Shown here: positions 11,901-19,259 of the stretch, in pieces
Layout: every line of letters starts with the position of its first letter
Position numbering within the stretch: the stretch's first letter is position 1
Source: Niabella yanshanensis
Lineage (GTDB): Bacteria; Bacteroidota; Bacteroidia; Chitinophagales; Chitinophagaceae
Reading direction: 5' to 3'
Assembly: GCF_034424215.1 (NCBI RefSeq)
Contig: NZ_CP139960.1
Span: forward strand, 1,488,001 to 1,552,000
Length of the DNA stretch: 64,000 bases
Translations under genes and position numbers: made by a program
Notes under the pieces: generated by a model
What the model was told of the DNA's origin: nothing
Seen by the model: the letters and a program-made list of their open reading frames with translations, nothing else
The model's database searches: none

Positions 11901-12525
11901 TCCAAACATCCCTGTCTGTAAATTGAAAAAGAGGTTGATCGTTGAAAAACAAACGGACTACATTTCTATGTTCTATCAATACGCCCTTGGGATTTCCGCT
12001 GCTACCCGATGTATAGATCACATAAAGCAAATTACCGGGGATGACGGGTAAAGAGGGATTGCTACTTACCGATTGATTCAGCTCATCTTCGATCAGGTCC
12101 AAATAAACAGTAGTGGTACTATCAAAACCTTCTACCAGATAGCTCAGCCCGGAACTACTGATTATTAACGAAGATTGGGTATCTTTTAACATGTATCCGA
12201 TTCGCTCTCGTGGTGTAGCTGGATCTATCGGTACATAGGCTGCACCAGCTTTCATGATGGCCAGCATCCCTACAATCATCTCTATACTACGCTCCACACA
12301 AATACCAACCAGATCTTCTGTTTTTACATTCTTCGACAGTAAATAACCAGCCAGTTGATTCACCCTGACATTAAGGGCCTCATAAGTCATCTCCACACCG
12401 TTACAAGTAATGGCCGTATGGAATGGTGTTTTCAGAACCTGTTCTTCGAACAGGTCTATTATAGTTTTATCGGGAAAACCTGCTTCACTATGGTCATCGG
12501 CTTTTAATTCATAGTTTTGACTCAT
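5911..12525 (-). CDS. Hybrid NRPS/PKS: A(Thr)-T-KS-AT-ACP-aminotransferase
   Basis: A 2204-residue megasynthase. Domains in order: adenylation (about 20-515; A3 YTSGSSGNPKGV, pocket code D-F-W-N-I-G-M-V-H = threonine), thiolation (LGGNS, Ser564), ketosynthase (about 618-1045; Cys790 in NTACSTS, His926 in ETHGTAT, His965 in NLGHLTHAA), acyltransferase (about 1145-1440; Ser1241 in GHSVGE, HAFH at 1337-1340, the malonyl-type motif), ACP (LGLDS, Ser1561) and a class III PLP aminotransferase (about 1720-2150; DEV at 1964, probable Schiff-base Lys1992). There is no ketoreductase or dehydratase. By analogy with the aminotransferase modules of mycosubtilin and microcystin synthases, the beta-keto product is aminated on the carrier. 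It starts with an A domain, so it is a loading module. Predicted product: 3,4-diamino-5-hydroxyhexanoyl-ACP. It precedes the C-A-T-TE gene by 18 bp. Confidence 0.96.
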   Translation of the reverse strand: MSQNYELKADDHSEAGFPDKTIIDLFEEQVLKTPFHTAITCNGVEMTYEALNVRVNQLAGYLLSKNVKTEDLVGICVERSIEMIVGMLAIMKAGAAYVPIDPATPRERIGYMLKDTQSSLIISSSGLSYLVEGFDSTTTVYLDLIEDELNQSVSSNPSLPVIPGNLLYVIYTSGSSGNPKGVLIEHRNVVRLFFNDQPLFQFTDRDVWTMFHSFNFDFSVWEMYGALLFGGKLVIVSKDIAKDAGRFYELMQDEGVTVLNQTPSAFNALQEVVLEREPIKALRYVIFGGEALYPYLLKRWSEVYTWCQLINMYGITETTVHVTYKKITEKDIASNVSNIGAPIPTLSVIILDEQLQLVPENLVGELCVGGEGVARGYLNRPELTAEKFITHPYRSGQRLYRSGDLARMLPDGNLEYIGRSDNQVKIRGYRIEMGEIESRMQEIAGVTQAVVIAKERSSGKYLVAYYSSNQKELSKAIIRERLTDILPAYMIPDFFVELESIPLTSNGKVNKKALPEPDDRYLQRGIYVAPATDMEHQLAASWRALLGIEKIGVEDSFFELGGNSLLAQKLVSVLKKEHGFDLPITRIYHSPTIAGLQQFLRGAQSIPHVEYFKKTVANPEIAVIGMECNFPGAGNIEQFWDVLKNGKETIRFFSYDELDKSIPDTVKSDPAYVKARGVIDDVDFFDADFFGISPRLAELMDPQQRVFLETSRNLLEKTGYLPGKKDAVTGVFAGCSTNTYFNNNVVGHRDKIERQGSVPVISVSDKDYISSRVSYQLNLSGPSVNVNTACSTSLVAIIQAVESLRAGQCDTAIAGGAAITVPVNSGHLYQEGAMLSNDGHCRPFDADAKGTVFSDGVGAVLLKRLDDAKRDRDTIYAVIRGVGVNNDGGMKGSFTAPSAGGQASAIAMAFSDAHVAPADISYIETHGTATPLGDPIEIDGLKLAFGRQSQKQFCAIGSLKSNLGHLTHAAGVAGFIKTVLSLYNRQLPPSINFKKPNPHIDFDSSPFIVNTKLRPWELTTGKRLAGVSSFGVGGTNAHVVLEEYANDLDALQRATENDTGPELVCWSAHHIDSLKTYTTRLLDYSQTNATCRIRDVAYTLHATRQDFAIRNFVVAKDMEELAAQLSSTESLMSAAYTVKEKKNNVVFLFPGQGNQYPNMGKELYDAEPVYRNAIDECAGILQQHMGEDIRSIIFTEAADSSALEKLSNTRYAQPALFVTSYALSRLYMSWGIVPAAFAGHSVGEFVGAHLAGVFSLEDVLKIVAERGRLISELPEGSMLSVRAAENTVKNLLPPALSIAAQNAAELCVVSGETMAIESFAAQLTQLGIANKLLRTSHAFHSAMIDAAVGRLKQVIDQAVLKVPRIPILSTVTAQWLKDGEATDAAYWARHARETVQFGAALKNIQKDLDPLFLETGPGSSSTIFAKQNGAGDSAVAILSSTTKDERAAAKTALGRLWQLGADIDYQKLYRSGNAVLLHSLPTYAYNRKKLWVDPVLSDKQATVFNQPLFNATAPEISIPINQMKRKDILLNKLRDIIESASGISVPDAGIRSNFAELGLDSLLLTQLATVIKKEFSIPVTFRQLSENCDSLEKLAQFFDEQLPPGKYAPSLPASAALTGAMLPLNGGVVAGGDMLSLITQQLQILSRQVAIMQGTAPVLSNDTVILNRDLSIQKGTAAPESNLVPDDLTAEERIELKKPFGATARIEKKNTEVSDAQRKYIADFITVYNKKTAESKKYTQQYRGRMADPRVVSGFKPYTKEMVYSIVTQKSKGCYLWDIDGNKYIDALNGFGSNFLGYQADIIKEAIIKQVEDGYEIGPQHFLAGEVADLVCEMTGMERAAFCNTGSEAVLGAMRIVRTVTGRDLVVAFAGSYHGIMDEVLVRGSKKLRTYPAASGILNSNVQNMLILDYGTEASLKIIAERASDIAAVLVEPVQSRRPEFQPVEFLRELRKITAERDIALVFDEVITGFRSHPGGIQALYGIRADLATYGKVAGAGISIGIIAGSREYMDALDGGYWEYGDDSLPQRGVTYFAGTFVRHPLALATTKASLNYLKEQGPGLQNGLNEKTTRLALRLNQIAEKYAVPIEVVHFSSLWKIKFKEEYPYYELLFALMRLRNIHIWDLFPCFLTTAHTDADIDAICLAFEESIAELCKADLIPQYKAMAKILSSAEPPEPGARLGRDQQGNAVWFIEDVDYPGRYIQL

Positions 12526-12725
12526 TGCTACCCCTCGAATTTAATAATTTAGATCCGGCGCTACTTATCCGAACAATATATGTATTAGAATCTCCTGTAT
12601 AGTCTAGCCTCCTTGTATATCCGGGCCTTTAAAGACTTATGCGCTATCACCCACAATACTTTACACGCCCAGGTAAAACGATAATTCACTACAAACAACT
12701 TGAAGGCTTTATTATAGGATAGATG

Positions 12726-12875
12726 TTATTTCAAAGATATAAATTTTACCGGAATATCTAAATCAGAAGTCCTGGGAATCTGAAAACCCAAACCTTTATA
12801 TAGCTTCTTGATTATCGGGGGTCCGCTGTTCTTTTCACCGTCATACCATTTGATCTTATCAACATCCCCCCGGTG
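12726..12875 (-). pseudogene. Short gene remnant of unknown family (49 codons)
   Basis: A stop-to-stop open frame of 49 codons without any start codon reads like real protein, with segments such as KIKWYDGEKNSGPP and IIKKLYKGLGFQIP before a TAA at 12726-12728. Composition and phrasing look coding-like, but the upstream part is missing, so it could be the C-terminal scar of a deleted gene. I do not recognise the family. Its 3' end overlaps the proposed -7 box of the NRPS operon. A chance open frame is possible. Confidence 0.25.
12732..12762 (-). promoter_or_regulatory. Putative promoter of the NRPS/PKS operon
   Basis: Minus-strand TTTA (12762-12759), 19 bp, then TATCTTTG (12739-12732), a perfect match to the Bacteroidota -7 consensus TAnnTTTG with one mismatch in the -33 box. 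Transcription would begin near 12725, leaving a leader of about 200 nt before the ATG at 12525. Confidence 0.5.
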
Positions 12876-13023
12876 CTACTGTTCGTATGTAATGTTATTA
12901 ATACAGATGCGCCATGTTTTTAGTGAAAGCGCAGCGTACAGGTGTAGAAAAGTAAGCCTGCGGGCAAATCATCCACGCGGCATCACGAAAAATGCGCCGG
13001 CGCGTCAGGAAATCAACCTGAGA

Positions 13024-14187
13024 TTAAGCAGATGCCGATTTACCCAAAATTTTTTCAAGGCTGGCCCGCAATATAGGTATGGATACCTGAATATCCTGAC
13101 AAAGCGCCCTGAACAAATCGCCGTTGATCTCCTCGCTCGTCTCATCCTGATAGGCCGCATAGTGCATATGATTAATACTGGAGAGATAAAGAAAGTAATC
13201 TGGGTACCAGCTTTTTGAAAAGAGCTCGTATAAAAAAGTTTCGGGCCTGCACCATATAATATTTGCAAAAGAAGCCCCATGCGGGCCTATTATAAAGGAG
13301 GCATTCCTGTAAATTTCAATTTGTTCAGCAACACTTCTTTCCTTATCCTCAATAATAATAAAATTAAATTCCCTAAGTAATTCAATCAGCTCGATTTCAT
13401 TTTCAATTCTCCTTCTGCCTTTTCTGCTTATATAAATACGGTTGTCAGCTGAAGGAGTTAGCGGTGAAATATTCAACCGTTGCTCTATATTTTTTTTCAG
13501 AGACTTAATTTCGTTGACGCTGGGCTTCCAGGAACCGGCGTTTCCAAAGATCACCTTATTGGCTGAAATTTTATAAGCACGGGTATCAATGTAATTCTCT
13601 GCTCTGAAACCAAGCAATTCGAGATATTCTTTTTCGTAATGTCCTCCAAAGGAGTGGTAAGCTATAGTAATATCCCGGATGTCCTGGTTGCCCAGGGCGT
13701 CCTTAATCCTGCTGAGTTTTGCTGCTACCATCAGCACAAAATCATAGTAGCCGGTTAAAACAGATGGACTTGTCAGATCCTGGTGATGGCTTAACAGCGG
13801 AATGAGCTTCTTCACATATTTTAACGGGCGTTTATCTTTCTTCCAAAACCGGTGCTCAAACCCCCGATGATCCCAGTCGGTGCAAAGTACCTTATTATCG
13901 ATGACAACCGATCCATGTTTTGAAATAAAGCCATTTTGAAAGTCACATTCCCAAACGTATACTGCTTCCGACCTAAACGTATAGGCCTCAAAGAAAACTT
14001 TCTGCAGATTATTTTGATATGAGATTTCGGGTAGTGCTACCGCAGACCCGGGAACCGTCCTTATACAAGAAGGTTTAAGGCAACGTATCGTCTCTTCTAA
14101 GGTAAGCAGCTGGTATTTCTTAAATTTAAAATAGAAATAAATAACCTTTTTCCTTATTGCAACTATAATATTTCTAAAAGTGCCCAT
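13024..14187 (-). CDS. Glycosyltransferase family 61-like protein
   Basis: A 387-residue protein with the GT61 (formerly DUF563) signature in its C-terminal half: RIYISRKGRRRIENE near 250-265 and IIGPHGASFANIIW near 310-325, which form the nucleotide-sugar binding part of this family. The N-terminus has basic and aromatic residues but no clear signal peptide. The ATG at 14187 is preferred; a TTG two codons upstream is possible. It has its own promoter candidate (14279-14309) and reads toward the NRPS/PKS operon, 498 bp before it. Its link to that pathway, for instance glycosylating the product, is only inferred from position; a role in surface polysaccharide assembly is equally possible. Confidence 0.8.
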   Translation of the reverse strand: MGTFRNIIVAIRKKVIYFYFKFKKYQLLTLEETIRCLKPSCIRTVPGSAVALPEISYQNNLQKVFFEAYTFRSEAVYVWECDFQNGFISKHGSVVIDNKVLCTDWDHRGFEHRFWKKDKRPLKYVKKLIPLLSHHQDLTSPSVLTGYYDFVLMVAAKLSRIKDALGNQDIRDITIAYHSFGGHYEKEYLELLGFRAENYIDTRAYKISANKVIFGNAGSWKPSVNEIKSLKKNIEQRLNISPLTPSADNRIYISRKGRRRIENEIELIELLREFNFIIIEDKERSVAEQIEIYRNASFIIGPHGASFANIIWCRPETFLYELFSKSWYPDYFLYLSSINHMHYAAYQDETSEEINGDLFRALCQDIQVSIPILRASLEKILGKSASA

Positions 14188-14278
14188 ACACAACTCATTA
14201 AAAACATAGATTCGTGATTACTCATCTGATTGTTGATGCAGATAACTGTACCGGTACCCGGCTTCACTCACCCCCTAA

Positions 14279-14309
14279 CAAAGATAAAAATCAACCATCC
14301 AGGAACAAT
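14279..14309 (-). promoter_or_regulatory. Putative promoter of the GT61-like gene
   Basis: Minus-strand ATTG (14309-14306), 19 bp, TATCTTTG (14286-14279). The -7 box is a perfect TAnnTTTG match and the -33 box has one mismatch. The predicted leader is about 85 nt. Confidence 0.55.
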
Positions 14310-14338
14310 TTCGTTAATTGAAATAACAAATTAAATAT

Positions 14339-14380
14339 GAAGGGAATAAAAAAAGTTTTTCTCCTTTTTTTATTCCCTTC
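14339..14380 (-). terminator. Perfect 17-bp inverted repeat, probable terminator of the phosphorylase gene
   Basis: Arms 14339-14355 and 14364-14380 are exact reverse complements (GAAGGGAATAAAAAAAG and its complement) with an 8-nt loop. The hairpin begins 26 nt after the phosphorylase stop codon. The A7/T7 tracts inside the arms fit a rho-independent terminator that could work in either direction. Confidence 0.6.
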
Positions 14381-14406
14381 TACAAACAACTATAGCTATA
14401 ATTAAA

Positions 14407-16065
14407 TTAAGCGTTGTACAATTTTTCGTAATATTCATGCGCCATGCGGTTACTGTCAAATTGAAAGCGTACGTCCTGCATTCCGTTTTTCACAACCTGG
14501 CGCCATGTTTTATAATCTTCGTAATAAAGCGGCAATATTTCGCTGGTTAAAATTTCATACAATTTGTTCAGATCATACTGGTCCTGGTCGTATGTGGACA
14601 TATTTGCATAATCAGCTTTAGGTATCACAAAACCATTGTGTCCATGGTTAATGAACTCAGGTATCCATCCGTCGTCGGTAGAAAAATTAACCGCCCCGTT
14701 CATTGCAGCGGTCATGCCACTCGTGCCTGAAGCTTCTCTTGGTACGCGTGGATTATTTAGCCAAACATCTGCTGCCTGCTTCAATCTTTTAGAAAGACCC
14801 AGTTCATAGCCCACTAAAACTGATACGTTTTTATAGTTCCTGCTCAAATGCACCAGTTCATTGAATTCACTGATAGCCGGATGATCCATCGGATAAGGCT
14901 TACCTGCCCAGATAATTTGTACCGGATATTTTTGGTTATTCATCAGCTCAAAGAACCGATGAGGATCCGAGGCGATCATTCCCGCTCTTTTGTAGCCGGC
15001 AAATCTCCTGGCCCATACAATAGTAAATATATCGGGGCTGAATAGCTTTCCCGTCTGATCGGCTACAATTTCAAAAGCACGCTTTTTCAACCATTTTTTA
15101 CGATCGTCAAAGCCGTAATCGTCACCCACATCTTTAAACTTATACATTTGCTTATCGGCCCAATAAGTCCAGTTCTGCGCGTTGGTGATTGAGATTATGG
15201 GACAGATGCCAGAATATTTGCCCCACATTTCCCTAGATACCTCTCCATGCAGTTGAGATACACCGTTTGCGAGACGTGCAAAACGAAGCGCCACCAAAGA
15301 GTGGTTAAATGAATCGCTGTAATCCTGCGTTAACTGTTTTACTTCATCGATACTCAATCCGCAGAAATAAGTCATTTTATGACAGAGATAGATATCGTGC
15401 TTCTCATTTCCTGCTTCCTCAGGAGTATGCGTAGTAAACACTAACCTTTTTCTTACTTCCTCAATATTGCGGTTATATTTCTGATAGAGGTAAAATGCGG
15501 CTGATAATCCATGTGCCTCATTTAAATGATACACATCCGGATTAAAGTTCAATATATCTACCAGTTTGGCGCCGCCTACACCCAGCAATATAAACTGGGC
15601 AACTTTAGCAGCTACATTGCTGTCGTATAGTTTATGTGTGATCGTTTGAGATACATAATCGTTCTCCGGTAAATCGGTACTTAATAAAAATAAAGGCGCC
15701 GTTTTAAAAGTATCGGGATTCAGATACCAGGCTTTTACCCATACCGGGTGGTCATGCACATCTATCTGAAACTTGATACCTGTATCTTCCAGGAAGCTGT
15801 AGATTTTTTCGTTCCAGGATACGTCCAGCGTCTGATCCTGGTTGCGCTCCTGGTCGTAATAACCATACTTCCATAAGATGCCAATACCAATCATATTCTG
15901 GCCTAATTCATAGGCACTTCTTAAATGAGATCCCGATAAAAATCCTAAACCGCCACTGTATATTTTCAAGGGCTGATGGGTTGCAAATTCCATCGAAAAA
16001 TAAGCCACTTTTTTTGTGTAATTATTGTCAACCTCGTAAGGAACATTATAGTTTTGAAAACTCAT
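14407..16065 (-). CDS. Alpha-glucan phosphorylase family protein (GT35) lacking the PLP lysine
   Basis: A 552-residue member of the short glycogen/maltodextrin phosphorylase branch. Family landmarks include VAYFSMEFATHQPLKIYSGGLGFLSG near the start, DVYHLNEAHG, IVWARRFAGYKR and REASGTSGMTAAMNG. In classical phosphorylases this last motif carries the lysine that binds pyridoxal phosphate (EASGTGNMK or EASGTSGMK); here the codon at 14710-14712 is ACC, so residue 452 is threonine. The protein may therefore not use PLP in the usual way, or may act as a different glucosyltransferase or regulator. This may be typical of a Bacteroidota subclade rather than a mutation in this strain. It is monocistronic, with a strong hairpin just downstream. 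The family acts in cytoplasmic storage-glucan breakdown. Confidence 0.88.
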   Translation of the reverse strand: MSFQNYNVPYEVDNNYTKKVAYFSMEFATHQPLKIYSGGLGFLSGSHLRSAYELGQNMIGIGILWKYGYYDQERNQDQTLDVSWNEKIYSFLEDTGIKFQIDVHDHPVWVKAWYLNPDTFKTAPLFLLSTDLPENDYVSQTITHKLYDSNVAAKVAQFILLGVGGAKLVDILNFNPDVYHLNEAHGLSAAFYLYQKYNRNIEEVRKRLVFTTHTPEEAGNEKHDIYLCHKMTYFCGLSIDEVKQLTQDYSDSFNHSLVALRFARLANGVSQLHGEVSREMWGKYSGICPIISITNAQNWTYWADKQMYKFKDVGDDYGFDDRKKWLKKRAFEIVADQTGKLFSPDIFTIVWARRFAGYKRAGMIASDPHRFFELMNNQKYPVQIIWAGKPYPMDHPAISEFNELVHLSRNYKNVSVLVGYELGLSKRLKQAADVWLNNPRVPREASGTSGMTAAMNGAVNFSTDDGWIPEFINHGHNGFVIPKADYANMSTYDQDQYDLNKLYEILTSEILPLYYEDYKTWRQVVKNGMQDVRFQFDSNRMAHEYYEKLYNA

Positions 16066-16169
16066 AATTTAACTCGTTTTTAAGCTGGGCAAGATAAACT
16101 AATTTACCCTGAAGTTCATATTAAGATTATCGTTTGGGTAAAATGTGTGGAAAATACATATTAACCTGG

Positions 16170-17324
16170 TTAAACGATATAGTTCCACCACTTTTGATCG
16201 CTTTGAGAAGAAGCGACCACGTTATCTATAAAAGCCATACCGCGCACTCCGTCTTCCACAGTCGGGTAATCAATAAGCGGATCGGGAGTTTCGTTATTGA
16301 GCCGGGCAGATAAGGCCAGAACGAAGTTTTTATAGAGATTCCCGAATGCTTCAAGATAACCTTCGGGGTGACCGCCGGGTGTTCGGGTATTGAACTGCGC
16401 AATAGGAGAAAGGTAGCCATTGCCAGTACGGTATACCTGTGCGGGGGCGTCCAGCCATTTAACCAGTAATGTATTAGGCTCCTGCTGGCTCCATTCAAGA
16501 CCGCCCTTTTCGCCGTAGATGCGTATTTTAAGATTATTTTCCTCCCCTGCTGCCACTTGGGTTGCTATCAATACACCACTGGCTCCTTTATCGAACTTCA
16601 GCAGAATGGCCCCGTCATCATCCAGCAACCTGCCGGGGACTACGATGTTAAGATCGGCACAAAGCTTGGTTATTTTCTGTCCCGAAATATACTCGGCTAA
16701 ATGAGCCGCATGTGTGCCTATATCGCCCATGCAGCCGGCTTTCCCGCTCTTTGAAGGATCCGTTCTCCAGGCAGCTTGTTTATTACCATCGGCTTCACTG
16801 AATTGGCTCAACCAACCTTGCGGATACTCTACATAAATTTTCCTGATAGCTCCAAACTTTCCATCCGCGACCATCTTTTTTGCTTCCTTTACCAATGGGT
16901 ACCCCGAATAGGTATGTGTTAATCCCAGTAAAAGTCCGGTCTCATCAACTTTTGCTTTTAATGCTTTGGCCTGGTCTAAGGTAAGCGTCATGGGTTTGTC
17001 GATCATCACATGAAAGCCATGCTCCAGCGCCATCATGGCCGGTTCGAAATGTGCAAAATTGGGGGTAACTATGATCACGAAATGCATACGTTGATCTTCG
17101 GGCAATTCACTTTCCTTTTTGATCATTTCTTCATAGCTCCCGTACACCCTGTCTTCAGGTAAAAACAGTTCCTTACCGGATTCTTTAGCTTTCTCAGGAT
17201 TTTGACTGAGTGCGCCACAGCACAGTTCAATTAATCCATCCATATTTAAAGCAATACGATGTACTGCGCCGATAAATGCGCCTTTACCGCCGCCGATCAT
17301 ACCGGCTCTTAACTTAAATTTCAT
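16170..17324 (-). CDS. Gfo/Idh/MocA family NAD(P)-dependent oxidoreductase
   Basis: A 384-residue cytoplasmic protein with an N-terminal Rossmann fold (RAGMIGGGKGAFIGAVHR, residues 6-23), the VIIVTPNFAHF segment and the family motif IDKPMTLTLDQA near residue 130, where Lys in DKP takes part in catalysis. The C-terminal half has the usual mixed sheet with LTHTYSGYPLV and GDIGTHAAHLAEY, whose histidine probably contributes to the active site. Members oxidise or epimerise sugars and inositols; the substrate cannot be told from sequence. It lies alone and diverges from the L,D-transpeptidase gene at 17509. Confidence 0.9.
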   Translation of the reverse strand: MKFKLRAGMIGGGKGAFIGAVHRIALNMDGLIELCCGALSQNPEKAKESGKELFLPEDRVYGSYEEMIKKESELPEDQRMHFVIIVTPNFAHFEPAMMALEHGFHVMIDKPMTLTLDQAKALKAKVDETGLLLGLTHTYSGYPLVKEAKKMVADGKFGAIRKIYVEYPQGWLSQFSEADGNKQAAWRTDPSKSGKAGCMGDIGTHAAHLAEYISGQKITKLCADLNIVVPGRLLDDDGAILLKFDKGASGVLIATQVAAGEENNLKIRIYGEKGGLEWSQQEPNTLLVKWLDAPAQVYRTGNGYLSPIAQFNTRTPGGHPEGYLEAFGNLYKNFVLALSARLNNETPDPLIDYPTVEDGVRGMAFIDNVVASSQSDQKWWNYIV

Positions 17325-17508
17325 CTGTTTCTATTTTTATTTTAGCGAGATATTCTTATTAACTGACTTTCGTTCCGCCGGTTGTCACCTTATGCATAAC
17401 TCCTGTAACAAGTGTTTGTATGCTACGAATATACGTTTTTCAAAATGATGACTGCAGCCCTTCGCAAAATTTCATTTCCTCAAATTATTTCAGCATCTTG
17501 CAAGTACC

Positions 17509-18426
17509 ATGAACTTAAAAGCATTTTCTGTATCCAGCCTGGCTTTACTAATAGCTGCTGTTTTATCGTGCAAAAACAAAGAACAAAAGAGTTTACCCGA
17601 TATTGTGGACAGCACCATGAAAAACGTAGTGGAAACAATAGCGCCTCCCCAAAAAGAAAACCTTAAACCGGTGATCACTTATCATTGGATGAAGAAAAAA
17701 GAATGGCAGTCGTTAAAAGATTCTTTTGAGGGCGCCCAACATCTTAATATCCTGAATGCTATTAACCGGGTAGATACCACACATCTTAAAAGGCTGGACA
17801 GCATACTGGTGCCGAGCGACTTCTCCAAACCTTTAAGCTTTTACCTTCCGTTTCCCGAAAATATCGACCAGTTAAAAGACGTAAACAAAATCATCCTCTT
17901 CTCCTACCCCACGCAGGTTTTTGCAGCTTACGAAAATGGCAAGCTGGTATTAACAGGGCCAACCAACATGGGTAAGAAAAAAACTAAAACACCTGGTGGA
18001 TTATTCTTCACGAACTGGAAAGCAAAAAAAACAATCAGTACAGTTGACGATGAATGGATATTGAAATGGAATTTCAACGTACACAATAAATGGGGGATTG
18101 GATTTCATGAGTATGCTTTACCTGGCTATCCTGCCTCTCATAGCTGTATGCGTTTACTGGGCGCTGACGCGCAGTTTTTATATGGATGGGCGGATCAATG
18201 GATCTTAAAAAATGATTACGAACAACTGGCTTATGGTACACCGGTCATTGTATTCGGGCAATATCCTTTTGGCGAACCCCGCCCGTGGTTTAAGGTAACA
18301 GAAGATCCCAAAGCTTTAGATATTCCACAAGACACGCTTAGTCATTATATCCAGCCGCATCTGCAGACTATTTTAGAAAGACAACAGCAAAGACAAGCCC
18401 TCGGAACGGCTGCGGTTAAAAAATAG
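17509..18426 (+). CDS. L,D-transpeptidase (YkuD) lipoprotein
   Basis: A 305-residue exported protein. The N-terminus ends in a lipobox (LLIAAVLSC), so it is probably anchored in a membrane. The YkuD active site is visible as FHEYALPGYPASHSCMRL, with His200 and catalytic Cys213; the usual SHGC is SHSC here. Such enzymes cross-link peptidoglycan or attach proteins to it through the cysteine. The catalytic domain spans roughly 125-265. The start was chosen because it gives a complete signal peptide. The next gene begins 20 bp downstream on the same strand and is probably co-transcribed. Confidence 0.88.
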   Translation: MNLKAFSVSSLALLIAAVLSCKNKEQKSLPDIVDSTMKNVVETIAPPQKENLKPVITYHWMKKKEWQSLKDSFEGAQHLNILNAINRVDTTHLKRLDSILVPSDFSKPLSFYLPFPENIDQLKDVNKIILFSYPTQVFAAYENGKLVLTGPTNMGKKKTKTPGGLFFTNWKAKKTISTVDDEWILKWNFNVHNKWGIGFHEYALPGYPASHSCMRLLGADAQFLYGWADQWILKNDYEQLAYGTPVIVFGQYPFGEPRPWFKVTEDPKALDIPQDTLSHYIQPHLQTILERQQQRQALGTAAVKK

Positions 18427-18446
18427 TTCTTAACTAAGTCACCGAT

Positions 18447-19259
18447 ATGAAAAGAATTTTGTCCCTGTTATCTTTTAGCTTATCGACATTATGTATTAAC
18501 GCCCAGGAAATAAAAGATATCAACTGGGACCAGGTAAGAAGAAAGTATAATAATGATAGTTCCCGTATGGAACTCAGCCTGAACAATATACTCTTAAACG
18601 GCGTCTACAAACAACGTTTTGATGACGGCGGTTACGGACTTTATAATGTAAAAAATGGTATGATCACCGGCGATGTGCTTTGGTACAACGTTGCCGGAAA
18701 AGTGTCGGCAAGAATGGGATATAAAAACGGAGTACGTCATGGCAAAAAAGAAAACTACGACGGGCAGGGCAAAATATGGCTGAAAGAAAACTACCTCGAT
18801 GGCAGGCAGGACGGAATAACAGAGATGATCACTTCCGGCACCACCGCCACTACTTCCTACAAACGGGGCAAAAAAGAAGGGTTGTCGACCCGCTATGTTA
18901 ACGGTAAAATATCCTCCGAGGAAAATTATAAAAACGGGCTGAAGGATGGCATTTCCAGGACCTATGTGAACGGTGAACTGAATTCAGAAACCAGTTATAA
19001 GCAGGATGTAAAAGACGGCATGTCGAGAAATTTTGCCATGGGGCAACCTGTCATGGAAATCATGTACAAGAATGGCAAAAAAAATGGCGTTTTCATTATG
19101 TATGCCAATGGGATGAAAACGCAGGACGCTTACTATGTAGACAATAAACAACAGGGACCTTCGCGCATGTATAAACCAGATGGAAGCGTACTGTTTACCA
19201 ACTATTTTTGGGGCGGTCAAAAAGTAACGAAGGAAGTGTTTGAAAAAAGGAGCCAATAG
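18447..19259 (+). CDS. Secreted MORN-like / YwqK-type repeat protein
   Basis: A 270-residue protein with a signal peptide (MKRILSLLSFSLSTLCINAQ) followed by tandem repeats of about 20-24 residues, each with a core like YKNGxKxGxxxxYxNG (for example YKNGVRHGKK, YKRGKKEGLS, YKNGLKDGIS, YKNGKKNGVF). These match the toxin-antitoxin YwqK or MORN-variant repeats common in Bacteroidota. Despite that family label, no toxin gene is nearby, so an antitoxin role should not be assumed. Function unknown; the repeats probably form an elongated beta-structure in the envelope. The stop codon lies inside a bidirectional terminator. Confidence 0.8.
   Translation: MKRILSLLSFSLSTLCINAQEIKDINWDQVRRKYNNDSSRMELSLNNILLNGVYKQRFDDGGYGLYNVKNGMITGDVLWYNVAGKVSARMGYKNGVRHGKKENYDGQGKIWLKENYLDGRQDGITEMITSGTTATTSYKRGKKEGLSTRYVNGKISSEENYKNGLKDGISRTYVNGELNSETSYKQDVKDGMSRNFAMGQPVMEIMYKNGKKNGVFIMYANGMKTQDAYYVDNKQQGPSRMYKPDGSVLFTNYFWGGQKVTKEVFEKRSQ

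Larger units (their letters stand above)
12526..13023. other. Intergenic region and long leader upstream of the NRPS/PKS operon
   Basis: This 498-bp gap carries a promoter-like sequence at 12732-12762, a predicted leader of about 200 nt before the NRPS/PKS start, a GAGGGG purine run a few bases before the ATG at 12525, and a short gene-like remnant at 12726-12875. I see no intact gene. Confidence 0.6.

Noticed and set aside
13005-13280. Minus-strand open frame of 91 codons
   Set aside because: It lies inside the GT61-like gene in another frame, with repetitive basic residues and no family features.
18447-19259. Antitoxin of a toxin-antitoxin pair (YwqK label)
   Set aside because: No toxin gene is adjacent and the protein has a signal peptide; the repeats alone do not show antitoxin function.
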